64,000 nt of DNA. Source: Streptomyces natalensis ATCC 27448 (GTDB taxonomy: Bacteria; Actinomycetota; Actinomycetes; Streptomycetales; Streptomycetaceae). The notes under the pieces are model-generated. The model saw nothing but the letters and a program-made list of their open reading frames with translations, was not told where the DNA came from and did no database searches. Positions within the stretch are counted from its first letter, which is position 1, and the number at the start of each line of letters is the position of its first letter. Both the position numbers and the translations under genes were made by a program. Positions 24,429-32,732 of the stretch are shown one piece after another. The stretch covers positions 62,001-126,000 of the forward strand of contig NZ_JRKI01000028.1 of assembly GCF_000935125.1 (NCBI RefSeq). The letters are read 5' to 3'.

Positions 24429-24557
24429 TCAGTGACAGGTGGTGATGCTCAGACTGCTGTCGCCGCAGAGCAGCAGGCTGGCGCGGCTGCCGGTGTGGAG
24501 CTCCTCCGTGGCCTCGGCCTTGGGGGTTTCCATCGTCTGCAGGTCGAGAAGGGTCAT
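24429..24557 (-). CDS. ramS: SapB/AmfS-type class III lanthipeptide precursor
   Basis: A 42-codon gene below the size cut of routine gene calling. It starts at ATG 24557 after AAGGAG. The leader opens MTLLDLQTMETPKAEAT; the LLDLQ box is the LanKC recognition element. The core after TGS contains two Ser-x2-Ser-x3-Cys units (SRASLLLC and SLSITTC with the preceding Ser), each able to form a (methyl)lanthionine or labionin-type ring. As I recall the S. coelicolor RamS core, the mature sequence differs only in the last residue (His here, Asn there). The product should be a surfactant that lets aerial hyphae leave the colony surface. Confidence 0.95.
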   Translation of the reverse strand: MTLLDLQTMETPKAEATEELHTGSRASLLLCGDSSLSITTCH

Positions 24558-24618
24558 CGTGGTTCCTCTCCTTCATGGGGACGGGGTGTTTCTCGATCGG
24601 CCCCGGACGGGGCCGGCT

Positions 24619-27219
24619 TCAGGGCCGCCGTGGCGGCGGGAGGAAGGGCAGATGCACGGGTGTGTCGTGCAGCGCGCTGCCCAGTGCGAGCAGGCATCCG
24701 GCGGTGCCGGTGCTCAGGTCCATGGAGAGCCGCATCATCTGCTCCCCGGCGAAGGCGAGGTGCCCTCGATAGGGGACGGCACCCCAGGAAAGGGAGTCGA
24801 TCTGGCGGCGGAGATCGGCGGCGTGGGTGCCGGTGACTCCGGCCGTGGTGCGGCTGAGGTGCAGCACCATGCCCGCCGCGCCGCGGAACAGGCCAGGCTG
24901 GGCATAGAACTTGGCTTGGGCGGCCTGCACGATCTCGGCCCGCGCCCGTTCGAACGCGTCGTCCGGACGGTGGGCGAGGAAGTCGTCGAGCACCATGCCG
25001 ATGCCGACGCTGCCGGCGCCGAGGTAGGGCATGGTCCGCCAGCCCTCATCGACCTGGAGTGCGCCGCCCGCGCCGCGGACACACCGAGCCAGGTCCCGGC
25101 GCAAGGCATCGGCGGCCAGATCGAGCAGCGCGGGGTCGTCGCGGCGCTCGTACAGGCGCAGGAAGAGCAGTGCCGCTCCGCTGTCTCCGTGCAGCAGCCC
25201 GGCGCGGGGCCGCGCACCGCCTTCGGCCGGCGGCGCGGCAGTGCGGAGCTTGTCGGCCACGAGCTGGGCACAGTGCAGGGCGCGCTCTTCAAGGAAGCGT
25301 TCGCCGGTGGTGTGGGCCAGAGAGTCGAGTGCCAGGCCGATGCCGGCCAGTCCGCTGTGCAGGTCCGGTGCGATGTCCTGCCGGCTCTGGGCTTCGATGG
25401 TGTCGATGAGGTCCAGGGCCCGTTCCTGGTGTCCGAGCCGATCCAGGACCCAGGCGACGCCGGAGAGGCCGTCGTAGAAGCCGAGCGAGCTGCCGGGCGC
25501 GGGGGTCTTCGTCCTGCGCAGCAGCCACTCCTCCGCCTCCGGGCAGCGCTCCGCGCCGGTCTCCGCCAAGGCGTACAGCACCCCGGCCGCCCCGTAGGCG
25601 AAGCAGGTGCCACCGCCTGCCGTGGCGAACTGGGCGATGTCGCCAGGGAAGAAGCGGTCCTCGCGATCGGGAGTGGCCGAGGCGAGCACAGCGCGGGCCA
25701 TGGAGTCGCGGCTGTGCGGCCAGTCGCCGAGGGCTACGGGTAAGTAGTCCGCTCCCGCGCGCCGGTCCGTGCGGCCGGAGTCGCTCGCCGGCTGGTGTCC
25801 CCGGAGGATTTCGGCCACTGCCTCGTCGAGGTAGTCGCGGGGCACCGGGAACTGCGCGGCGGCGATCTGCGCGAGATGTGCCGCCTTGCCACGGTCCACC
25901 GCAAAGAGGCTGGTGAGCGGGAGGAACAGCGCCAGGCGCAGGCAGGCCAGGGCGTAGTGGTCGACATCGGATCCCCTGCGGTCCGCGGGAGCGACAAAGC
26001 CCGGGTTGGCGATCACCTGGCGGCTGCATTCGTCGTCGACGGCAGCGGCCTCGAAGTCCAGGAGCACCACGGAGGACTCGTCCTCGGACATCATGATGTT
26101 GAACAGATGCAGATCGTTGAAGACGACGCCACGGGAGTGGATCGCCTTGACCGCGTCGGCCACCAGACCGTGCACACGCATGGCCCACTGGGTGTACTCC
26201 GCGAGCCTCTCAGGGGTCGGATCAGCCTCGATCAGCGGGTGGCGGTGCGCGAAGAAGCTGTTCAGCGGCCGGCCTTCGATGAATTCCAGTACGAGGAAGG
26301 TGTGGTCGCCGAGGGTGAACCAGTCGTGCACCTCGGGGGCGCAGCCGAGCCCCGACAGCCTCTTCAACGCGTCCCGCTCGCGCTCCAGCCGGGTCACGGC
26401 ATCCGCTTCATCGGCGGCCAGTCCGGCATACGGCCGCGCCTCCTTGAGCACCACCCGTTGGTCCGTCCGCAGATCCCGGCCGACGTAGACCCCGCCCCCG
26501 TTGGAGAAGTGCAGCGCCTGCTCGATCTTGTACGGCAGGTCGGCGACGGTGGTGGCAGAGCGGGCGGCCAGATGCGGCTCGAGGAAGTCCGGGAGGGTGA
26601 CCCACTCCGGGACGCGGAACGCGGGCTCTCTGAGGTCGGGGACCAAGCGCCCGTGGTCGTCCTCGATCGCGGGGCGGAGTTCGCCCCTGTCGTCATAGCA
26701 GTGCCGCTCGGTGAAGCTGCCGTATCGCACATACACCGGACCGGCGCCCCAGCGCAGATCGCTGAGGATGTACGGCCCCGGTTCGCCGGCGAGCAGTTCG
26801 TCCAACTCCTCGGCGATGAGGCGGCATTGCTCCTCGTCGGCCGGGTAGACGGTGAGGAACTTTCCGCTGGCGCCGCGGTCGGCGTACTTGGCATTGCGGG
26901 TGTGCAGCAGATACCGGCTCGGCATGCATTTGAAGGCCACCGAGCGCGGGACGCAGTAGTCCCAGACCTTCGCCAGCACCCTTTCGGCGTTGTCCAGGCA
27001 GGCCGAGATATGGATCTTCCAGCCCTGGCTGGGGAGTTCGTGGTCCAGGGGCCGGAACGCCAGCCAGTCGCCCGAGCGGTGGCGCTGCCAGCCCTCCGGC
27101 AGCTCCCGGTTCAGCGTCGCGTAGGGAGCTCCACGCCCCTTGCCGGTCGCCGACAGCCGGTGGGGAGCGTCGTAGAACTGCCGGTCGGCGTCGCAGAAGA
27201 CGGCGTAACCCTTGTTCAT
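24619..27219 (-). CDS. ramC: Class III lanthipeptide synthetase (LanKC)
   Basis: An 866-residue three-domain enzyme that phosphorylates Ser/Thr, eliminates phosphate and cyclises the precursor. The N-terminal lyase region (about 1-220) contains the phosphothreonine-lyase-like segments FKCMPSRYLLHTRNAKYADRG. The kinase (about 240-500) has VVLKEARPYAG, the catalytic loop GVVFNDLHLFNIMM and the metal motif LLDFEAAAV. The C-terminal LanC-like cyclase (about 520-866) has GDSGAALLFLRLYE but lacks the Cys/His zinc ligands, as expected in class III. GGAG precedes ATG 27219. Codon 493 is TTA (25741-25743, in DYLPV), giving bldA dependence. First gene of the operon, followed by ramS. Confidence 0.96.
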   Translation of the reverse strand: MNKGYAVFCDADRQFYDAPHRLSATGKGRGAPYATLNRELPEGWQRHRSGDWLAFRPLDHELPSQGWKIHISACLDNAERVLAKVWDYCVPRSVAFKCMPSRYLLHTRNAKYADRGASGKFLTVYPADEEQCRLIAEELDELLAGEPGPYILSDLRWGAGPVYVRYGSFTERHCYDDRGELRPAIEDDHGRLVPDLREPAFRVPEWVTLPDFLEPHLAARSATTVADLPYKIEQALHFSNGGGVYVGRDLRTDQRVVLKEARPYAGLAADEADAVTRLERERDALKRLSGLGCAPEVHDWFTLGDHTFLVLEFIEGRPLNSFFAHRHPLIEADPTPERLAEYTQWAMRVHGLVADAVKAIHSRGVVFNDLHLFNIMMSEDESSVVLLDFEAAAVDDECSRQVIANPGFVAPADRRGSDVDHYALACLRLALFLPLTSLFAVDRGKAAHLAQIAAAQFPVPRDYLDEAVAEILRGHQPASDSGRTDRRAGADYLPVALGDWPHSRDSMARAVLASATPDREDRFFPGDIAQFATAGGGTCFAYGAAGVLYALAETGAERCPEAEEWLLRRTKTPAPGSSLGFYDGLSGVAWVLDRLGHQERALDLIDTIEAQSRQDIAPDLHSGLAGIGLALDSLAHTTGERFLEERALHCAQLVADKLRTAAPPAEGGARPRAGLLHGDSGAALLFLRLYERRDDPALLDLAADALRRDLARCVRGAGGALQVDEGWRTMPYLGAGSVGIGMVLDDFLAHRPDDAFERARAEIVQAAQAKFYAQPGLFRGAAGMVLHLSRTTAGVTGTHAADLRRQIDSLSWGAVPYRGHLAFAGEQMMRLSMDLSTGTAGCLLALGSALHDTPVHLPFLPPPRRP

Positions 27220-27245
27220 CGCACTCCCTCGGGTCTGGTGACAGG

Positions 27246-27295
27246 CATGACGCTGTCATGACGCAGGGGACGGCAAACAGTCATGTCTGTCATGA
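27246..27295 (-). promoter_or_regulatory. CATG-containing repeats upstream of the LanKC gene
   Basis: CTGTCATGA occurs at 27253-27261 and 27287-27295, with further CATG cores at 27246 and 27282, all in the 80 bases before the LanKC start. The array is the best candidate for the binding region of the locus regulator; the lower-GC stretch 27295-27345 probably contains the promoter. Confidence 0.5.
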
Positions 27296-27457
27296 AGAAC
27301 CCGTGAGAAATGCATGTTTGCTGCAAATTTACCGAGTGATGATCCACGCCCTTGCCCGAGCGCTCCACCATTCGGCTATTCCTTCTCGGGTGCAAACCCT
27401 GCCGGCTCACCACGTGTCGAGACCGGTGCTGTCAGTGCTCCCCCCTGCTGTTTCCGC

Positions 27458-27733
27458 ATGGTCACCAAGGTCACCGTGGTCACTGAGACACAGCCGGAGA
27501 ACCCCCCGCAGCAACTGCTTCAGAACTGGATCGGCGATCCGCCGTACCAACTACTGCTGTTGGAGAAGGCTCGGGTCGGCGATGGCTTCCCCTTGGACTA
27601 CTCCCTCAAGTCGCTGGAACGCTCCGGAAGCACGCGTACCGGAGCACTGCGACTGCGTCCAGCGCCCTGAGAAACGGGCGAAGTTCGTAGAGGGCGCAAT
27701 GGCCTCCTCGAAGCGCCGAGGCCGCATGAACCT
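27458..27733 (+). pseudogene. Frameshifted conserved hypothetical gene
   Basis: From ATG 27458 the frame reads QQLLQNWIGDPPYQLLLLEK, then ARVGDGFPLDYSLKSLER, and then leaves frame. Another frame continues with VPEHCDCVQRPEKRAKFVEGAMA, which resembles the next part of the same family (an acidic protein with a conserved 'EGxxAYxGE' segment). I recall such proteins from actinobacteria as uncharacterised, but cannot name the family. Confidence 0.45.
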
Positions 27734-27735
27734 CA

Positions 27736-28116
27736 TCAACGACAGCGACCGCCACCTGGCTCGCATGATGTGCGTGATGGCGCCGGGAACGGTGCGGAGA
27801 GTCGGCCCGGTAGCCGGTCCTCTTCCCACTCGTCGTCCACGGCCCACTCCTCGCCGGCCTCCGGTCGGGGGGTGGTCAACGGCATCAACCCGTAGCCTGG
27901 ACCTGCGGGGCCGTTGCCCACCTCCGCGACGAAGGATCGGTACTCCGTCGGCAGATCGACACCGTGGGCTTCCTCGAACGCCCTGATCTCCGCCTCTGGA
28001 AGCGCGGGCGCCAGCTCGTACTGGTACCCATCCGCCCCGAAGCGCGCCCGCTCCGGGTCCCGTGCTGCCATCTCGCGTATCCGAGCGCGTACGGCGCCCT
28101 GGTCCCAGCTCTCCAT
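27736..28116 (-). pseudogene. SMI1/KNR4 (SUKH) family protein, C-terminally truncated
   Basis: From ATG 28116 the product opens with the SUKH pattern: YQYELAPALPEAEIRAFEEA, then HGVDLPTEYRSFVAEVGNG, then GPGYGLMPL. SUKH proteins are frequent immunity proteins of polymorphic toxin systems and cytosolic scaffolds in Streptomyces. Conservation stops after about residue 105 (LPGRLSAPFP) and the remaining 20 codons look random, so the C-terminal half is missing. It may be a dead gene ending in unrelated sequence. Confidence 0.65.
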
Positions 28117-28297
28117 CCAGCGACCGGAACAATGAAAACGCTGGACATCAGCCGCAGGGATACGGCTGAGCGTGTGAGCTGGCGGGTTTCGCCAGGCAAA
28201 ACGCTCAGCCGGTGCTACGGGATCGGGGTCCAGGCCATCGTGTGGGTCGTGGTTCAGGGGCCAGCCGCGGTGCCGATCACGGCAGCCAGCGGAGCCC

Positions 28298-29485
28298 CTA
28301 CTCTGCGGGCAGGATGACGCCGTCTTCGTCCCGGAAGTAGCTTCCGCTGGAGAGGCCTTCGACCTTGCCCTGCTTGAGCCACTGTCGGGACATGTGGTGA
28401 AGGAATTTGGACTGGCGTTCCCAGACCATGAGGTGCCCGGTACAGGCGACGCGGAACATCAGCTTCTTCGTGCCGGGGATGGCCTCATAGAGCGCGGGGA
28501 CCGAGAAGTGAAGCAAGGGACCGGAGGACACCGGCGTGTTCGCCTGGGTGTCGAGCTCTCCGTACACGATGCACACCGGCACGTCCCGGCCGAGCGTGCC
28601 GTGCAGTGGCACTGTGGTGGAGTTCCAGCCCCACCAGTAGGAGTTCCGGATCCGATTCACGCCCTGGGCCACCCCGTCTTCCATGGGTCCCCAGCCACTG
28701 CCGACGGCGTCGTTGTCCATCGTGGCGTCCCACACCACGTCGACCATGCCGGGCTCCCGCTGGTTCGCGCACTGCAGTTCCCTGTCCCATGAGCTGGCGA
28801 AGGCCGCCTTGGTACCGAGGCTCATCGGGAAGCCGAACAGGGCCGCCGGGGTGGAGACCGGCAGTGCGACCGGTGCTCCGAAATCGGTTCCGGCCTTGCT
28901 CTGCCTGCCGTCCGGCGGGAAGATCGGCGCGAGCAGCAGCAGGCTCTCCACGTTCTGCGGGTGCTGCACCGCGTACGGTCCCATGACAAACGCGGCCGCG
29001 GACCAGCCGATGAGCCGGACCTTCGACACACCGCTCTGGTGCTGGATGAACTTGATGACGGTGTCCAGCTCGTCCCAGTCACTCTGCGAGTTGTTCAGCT
29101 GAGACGTGTAGACAGGGGAGCAGGGCGCCGACAGCGGGTTGGGGACCAGGATGTCCTGCTGCTGGGCGGGGTTGGCATTGCACGGATTATCCATCTTCGG
29201 GCGCGTCGACCGGCCAGATCCCTGGAGATCCATGATGAACACGTCGTAGCCTTCATCTGCCAGGCTCTTGGACCAGCTGTACTTGTCCTGTCGGCCGTGT
29301 TCGAGGTCGAACCCCGGCAGCGCCGGGGTACTTCTGCCGTGCAGCATGAGGACGGCCTCGGGCGAATGGCTCGGCTTGGTGCCGTCATACTCCCGTACGA
29401 AGAGCTCGACGCTGTCATGCAGGTTCGCGGGGTTGGTCGAGGTGTGCGGGACCGCGTAGTCCTTGGTGATGATGCCCGTTGCCAT
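28298..29485 (-). CDS. Alpha/beta hydrolase
   Basis: A 395-residue intracellular hydrolase (no signal peptide) starting at ATG 29485 after GAGG. The oxyanion segment VLMLHGRSTPALPGF (about residue 45), nucleophile elbow LIGWSAAAF (G-W-S-A-A, about 160), acid YGELDTQ (about 325) and TGHLMVWERQSKF with the catalytic His (about 360) are all present. It is a single gene flanked by decayed genes. The substrate is unknown; an ester or lactone is likely. The two CxxC-free cysteines in the cap region do not suggest a metal site. Confidence 0.85.
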   Translation of the reverse strand: MATGIITKDYAVPHTSTNPANLHDSVELFVREYDGTKPSHSPEAVLMLHGRSTPALPGFDLEHGRQDKYSWSKSLADEGYDVFIMDLQGSGRSTRPKMDNPCNANPAQQQDILVPNPLSAPCSPVYTSQLNNSQSDWDELDTVIKFIQHQSGVSKVRLIGWSAAAFVMGPYAVQHPQNVESLLLLAPIFPPDGRQSKAGTDFGAPVALPVSTPAALFGFPMSLGTKAAFASSWDRELQCANQREPGMVDVVWDATMDNDAVGSGWGPMEDGVAQGVNRIRNSYWWGWNSTTVPLHGTLGRDVPVCIVYGELDTQANTPVSSGPLLHFSVPALYEAIPGTKKLMFRVACTGHLMVWERQSKFLHHMSRQWLKQGKVEGLSSGSYFRDEDGVILPAE

Positions 29486-30021
29486 TACTTGCGTTCCTCT
29501 CGTTCGGCTCAGCCCGAGACGGATGCCCGGACCAGGCCAGAATCCGAGGGGCGATCACCCGATGCCATGAGCACGGCCGCCGAAGCCTCCCGTGTGACCC
29601 CAATGGGTAGGCCCGTCGCTCCGATCGGCCGAGTGACGTTCGCCTCGGGACAGGACGGGCGTCATGCCCATTCGGCTGACCGCTGCGCAGGCCAGGGCAT
29701 GGGCAGGGGTCAAGTCGTCATGACGTCTCTGAAGGACCTCATGGTCCGCGCCGGCCATTCCAGCGCGCAGGCCCAGCTGATCCACCAGCACCCCAAGAAG
29801 AGGCATCAGTGCAAGATCGCCGCCAGCATGGACGCCGACGCAGCATCGTCGACGAACGCTTCGGGCACGCCGCCCGCGCCGTACACACCGTCCGGACAGG
29901 AATCCGCTGGAAGTTCCTCGGCCGCAGCGACACTGCATCCACCCCGACATCCTGAGGCCGCCCCGCCCCCTCCGGCGAAGCACCAGCCACCCCTGCGGCC
30001 AGCACCCTTGCCCCTGGTCCT
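29486..30021. other. Intergenic region containing an integrase relic
   Basis: Apart from the integrase fragment at 29720-29839, I see no gene in these 536 bases. The 3' end of the ten-gene NRPS/transport operon lies at its right edge. Confidence 0.45.
29720..29839 (+). pseudogene. C-terminal remnant of a phage-type tyrosine integrase
   Basis: The plus strand reads TSLKDLMVRAGHSSAQAQLI, then HQHPKKRHQCKIAASMD. This aligns with the end of actinobacterial tyrosine recombinases ('ASLKELMxRMGHSSxRAALIYQHAxxxRDxxIAxAL'), covering the second catalytic His (GHSS) but with His in place of the catalytic Tyr in IYQHA (IHQHP). The rest of the integrase is gone. Confidence 0.7.
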
Positions 30022-31452
30022 TCAGGCAGAGGGGGCGGACAGGGACACGAGGGCGTGGGCGCATGCGTCGGCAAGCTCGTGGTCATGGGTGATCAGGATG
30101 AGGATCTTGCCGCTGGCGGCGAGTTCTGTCAGCACCCCGGAGACGGATTGCATGGCCCGGTAGTCGAGCCCGGAGGACGGTTCGTCGAAGATGTATATTT
30201 CGCGGCCCTCGACGAGCGCGGAGGCGATGGCCACCCGTTGCTGCTGGCCGCCGGAGAGGGACAGCGGGTGCCGGTCCGCGAGCTGGTCGATGTCCAGGCG
30301 CCGCAGCGCGGCGTCGACGGCGGATGGTGCGATGCCTTGCCGTCCCAGGGTCAGTTCTTCGCGCACGGACGGTCCGAACAGCTGCCGGTTGACGTCCTGC
30401 GCGGCCAGGAAGGCGCGGCGGGTCCGCTGCCGTCGCGTCAGGGGCCGGCCGTCGAGCGTGACACGGGCCGGTGACTTTTCGAGTCCTGAGAGGATACGCG
30501 CGGTGTGCGTCTTCCCGACGCCGTTCCGTCCGACCAGTGCGGTCACCATGCCGCGTGGGAAGGGGAGTTCGCCGAACCGTGGGTGGTCGCACACCAGGCC
30601 GCTGTGCTCATCGGCCGCGGGCTTGGGGGACTTTGCGGTCGCTGGGGGATGCAGGCTGCGCAGTCCCAGTGTGCGGCGTGTCTGGCCGGGGATGTTCCAG
30701 AAGTCCGCCGAGGAATATGTCTGCGCTGTCCGGCCGGCGTCCATCCGTACGACGCGGTCGACCAGTCCCCGCAGGTAGTGCAGCCGGTGCTCGGCGATCA
30801 CGAGGGTCGCGCCCGAATCACGCAGCCGCGTCAGGGTGGACCGCAGCTCCTGCACCGCCTCATCGTCCAGATTGGCCGTCGGCTCGTCGAGGAGATAGAT
30901 CCGTGGCTGGTCACAGACCGCCGACGCCAGCGCCACGCGCTGTTTCTCTCCGCCGGACAGCGTGAACATGCTGTGCTGGGCGAGGTGTGCGACGCCCACC
31001 CGGTCGGCGACCCGCGCCACGCGGGCGCGGAGGCCGGCCGGGTCCGCGCCCGCGTTCTCCCCGCCGAATGCCATCTCGGACAGTGGTTCGGTGCAGAAGA
31101 ACTGGGTTCGCGGGTTCTGGAACACGGTCGACACCGTGCGGCCCGTCTCCTGTAGGGGCCGCTCCGCGGGAGTGTGTCCCAACACGCTGACGCTGCCTGA
31201 TACTTCAGCCTCGTAGACGTGTGGGACGAGGCCGTTGAGCAGTCGGATCACCGTCGACTTGCCGCACCCGCTGCCGCCGGTGAGCAGTACGCACTCTCCC
31301 TCCGACACCTCGAACGAGAAGTCACGCAGCGACGGTTCGCCGCGCGCCGCGTAGCGCACGGTGACCTTGTCGAGCGCAATCGCCCGTGCGCCGGCCATAT
31401 GCCCTGTTTCTTCCATGCCCGCCTCCATGCCTTCCTCCATGCCCTCCGCCAT
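30022..31452 (-). CDS. ECF transporter ATPase with two fused ATP-binding domains
   Basis: Starts at ATG 31452 after GAAAGG, 13 bases past the EcfT stop. Domain 1 has Walker A LLTGGSGCGKSTVIRLLNGL, signature LSGGEKQRVALA and Walker B YLLDEPTANLD; domain 2 has LVGRNGVGKTHTARIL, LSGGQQQRVAIA and IFDEPSSGLD. The two-domain EcfA form energises vitamin/metal uptake through EcfT and an S component. The N-terminus is odd: four Met codons in repeats of Met-Glu-x-Gly (MAEGMEEGMEAGMEETGHMAG is the translated start, residues 1-20 or so), each preceded by GGAG-like sequence. Last gene of the operon. Confidence 0.92.
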   Translation of the reverse strand: MAEGMEEGMEAGMEETGHMAGARAIALDKVTVRYAARGEPSLRDFSFEVSEGECVLLTGGSGCGKSTVIRLLNGLVPHVYEAEVSGSVSVLGHTPAERPLQETGRTVSTVFQNPRTQFFCTEPLSEMAFGGENAGADPAGLRARVARVADRVGVAHLAQHSMFTLSGGEKQRVALASAVCDQPRIYLLDEPTANLDDEAVQELRSTLTRLRDSGATLVIAEHRLHYLRGLVDRVVRMDAGRTAQTYSSADFWNIPGQTRRTLGLRSLHPPATAKSPKPAADEHSGLVCDHPRFGELPFPRGMVTALVGRNGVGKTHTARILSGLEKSPARVTLDGRPLTRRQRTRRAFLAAQDVNRQLFGPSVREELTLGRQGIAPSAVDAALRRLDIDQLADRHPLSLSGGQQQRVAIASALVEGREIYIFDEPSSGLDYRAMQSVSGVLTELAASGKILILITHDHELADACAHALVSLSAPSA

Positions 31453-31465
31453 ACCGTGTTGCCTT

Positions 31466-32176
31466 TCAGATGGCCGCGGTCGAGGCCAGTGCCAGTACGA
31501 CGAGCCCGAGAAGCGCATCGCCGTACCCGAATCCCAGCCGAGCAGTGGTCGTCGGCCGGACCTGGGCGCCGAGCCCGCGGCACATCGCCGAGGCGGCCAG
31601 ATCCTCGCCGGAGCGCACCGATGCCGCCAGCAGCGGGACGACCAGGTACTCCACGGTCCGCAGGGGGTGGCGGATCACCGCCGCCGGGCTGACCAGCCCG
31701 CGCAGCCGCATCGCATCGGTGATCGCCGCGGCGTCCTCGCGTACGGTCGCGCTGAACCGCAGCATGACCGCGAGCGGGATGATCACGAAGCGGGGTACGC
31801 GCATCCGGTTCAGCCCGCCGGTCAGCTCGCTCGGAGTGGTCGAGCGGACGAAGTAGTAGCCGTATCCGGCCGCGATCACGTACGGGACCGTGTACAGCAG
31901 CGCTGTCATGATCACCACGCCGCCCGGCACCTGCGGCAGCACCCACCGGCTCAGCGCCATGACGACGGCCCATGCCCCGACGATCCACGCGGCGCCACGC
32001 ACCGCGCGCTCCAGCACCAGCAGTACCGCCAGCACCAGCAGGGCAGGGACCTGGACGAACCGGGTGCCCGACGACAGCAGCAGCAGGTCGACGACAATGA
32101 CGGCGAGCAGTCTGGTCCGTACGTCGACCCAGCCCTGACCGTGCGAGACCGGACTATGCAAGACCGGCCTGCACAA
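31466..32176 (-). CDS. ECF transporter transmembrane component (EcfT)
   Basis: A 236-residue membrane protein whose start overlaps the S-component gene by 23 bases. It has five or so hydrophobic helices (LLAVIVVDLLLLSSG, VPALLVLAVLLVLERAV, GVVIMTALLYTVPYVIAAGYGY and others) and the EcfT coupling motifs: RFSATVREDAAAITDAMRLRG and SAMCRGLG, the Ala-Arg-Gly-like helices that touch the ATPases. It links the neighbouring S component to the downstream double ATPase. Confidence 0.9.
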   Translation of the reverse strand: MCRPVLHSPVSHGQGWVDVRTRLLAVIVVDLLLLSSGTRFVQVPALLVLAVLLVLERAVRGAAWIVGAWAVVMALSRWVLPQVPGGVVIMTALLYTVPYVIAAGYGYYFVRSTTPSELTGGLNRMRVPRFVIIPLAVMLRFSATVREDAAAITDAMRLRGLVSPAAVIRHPLRTVEYLVVPLLAASVRSGEDLAASAMCRGLGAQVRPTTTARLGFGYGDALLGLVVLALASTAAI

Positions 32177-32732
32177 AGTGCTTGGCGAGCATCCTGCGGC
32201 CGAGCAGGCCGCCGAGCAGGCCCGCGACGAAGTAGCTCGCCACCACCGTGAGCACCACGCCCGGCGTCATCAGCCCGGCGAAGGAGCCGGCGTACGCGCT
32301 GCCCATCTGCGTACGCACCTGGGCGATGGTGTCCTCGCGCAGGAATATCAGCGGGAGGACGGCGCCGGCCGACCACAGGCTGAAGAACGCATAGCCGAGT
32401 ACGTCGGAGGCGGCCGGTGCCGCGCGCTTGGCGGCGATCGCGATCTCCGCGGCGACACCGGCGACGAGAGCGGTCGCCAGAGTGATCGGATGGTGACCGA
32501 GCAGCAGTGTGAGGGTGCCGAGCAGCAGCGCCATCAGCGCGACCATTCCGGTCGAACGCACCCGGGCCCGGAACAGCATGAAGACGATGCCGCAGATGAC
32601 GATGGTGACGAACGAGGTGATCGGCTGTAGCAAGGGGGTGAGGGAGGCCAGCATGTTGATGGCGAAGTAGAGGACCAGGTACACGGCGGTGAAGACGCCG
32701 AGCGACACCAGGTCTCCAGCCCGGAAATTCAC
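32154..32732 (-). CDS. ECF transporter S component, MptD/Trep_Strep family
   Basis: A 192-residue integral membrane protein with six hydrophobic segments (DLVSLGVFTAVYLVLYFAI, FVTIVICGIVFMLF, GMVALMALLLGTLTLLLG, GVVLTVVASYFVAGLLGGLLG). The N-terminal FRAGDLVSLGVFTAVYLVLYF is typical of MptD-type putative S components, which occur next to EcfT/EcfA and metallophore or peptide loci. The substrate of the family is not established to my knowledge. In this operon the metal complex of the NRPS product is the obvious candidate. Confidence 0.85.
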   Translation of the reverse strand: MNFRAGDLVSLGVFTAVYLVLYFAINMLASLTPLLQPITSFVTIVICGIVFMLFRARVRSTGMVALMALLLGTLTLLLGHHPITLATALVAGVAAEIAIAAKRAAPAASDVLGYAFFSLWSAGAVLPLIFLREDTIAQVRTQMGSAYAGSFAGLMTPGVVLTVVASYFVAGLLGGLLGRRMLAKHFVQAGLA

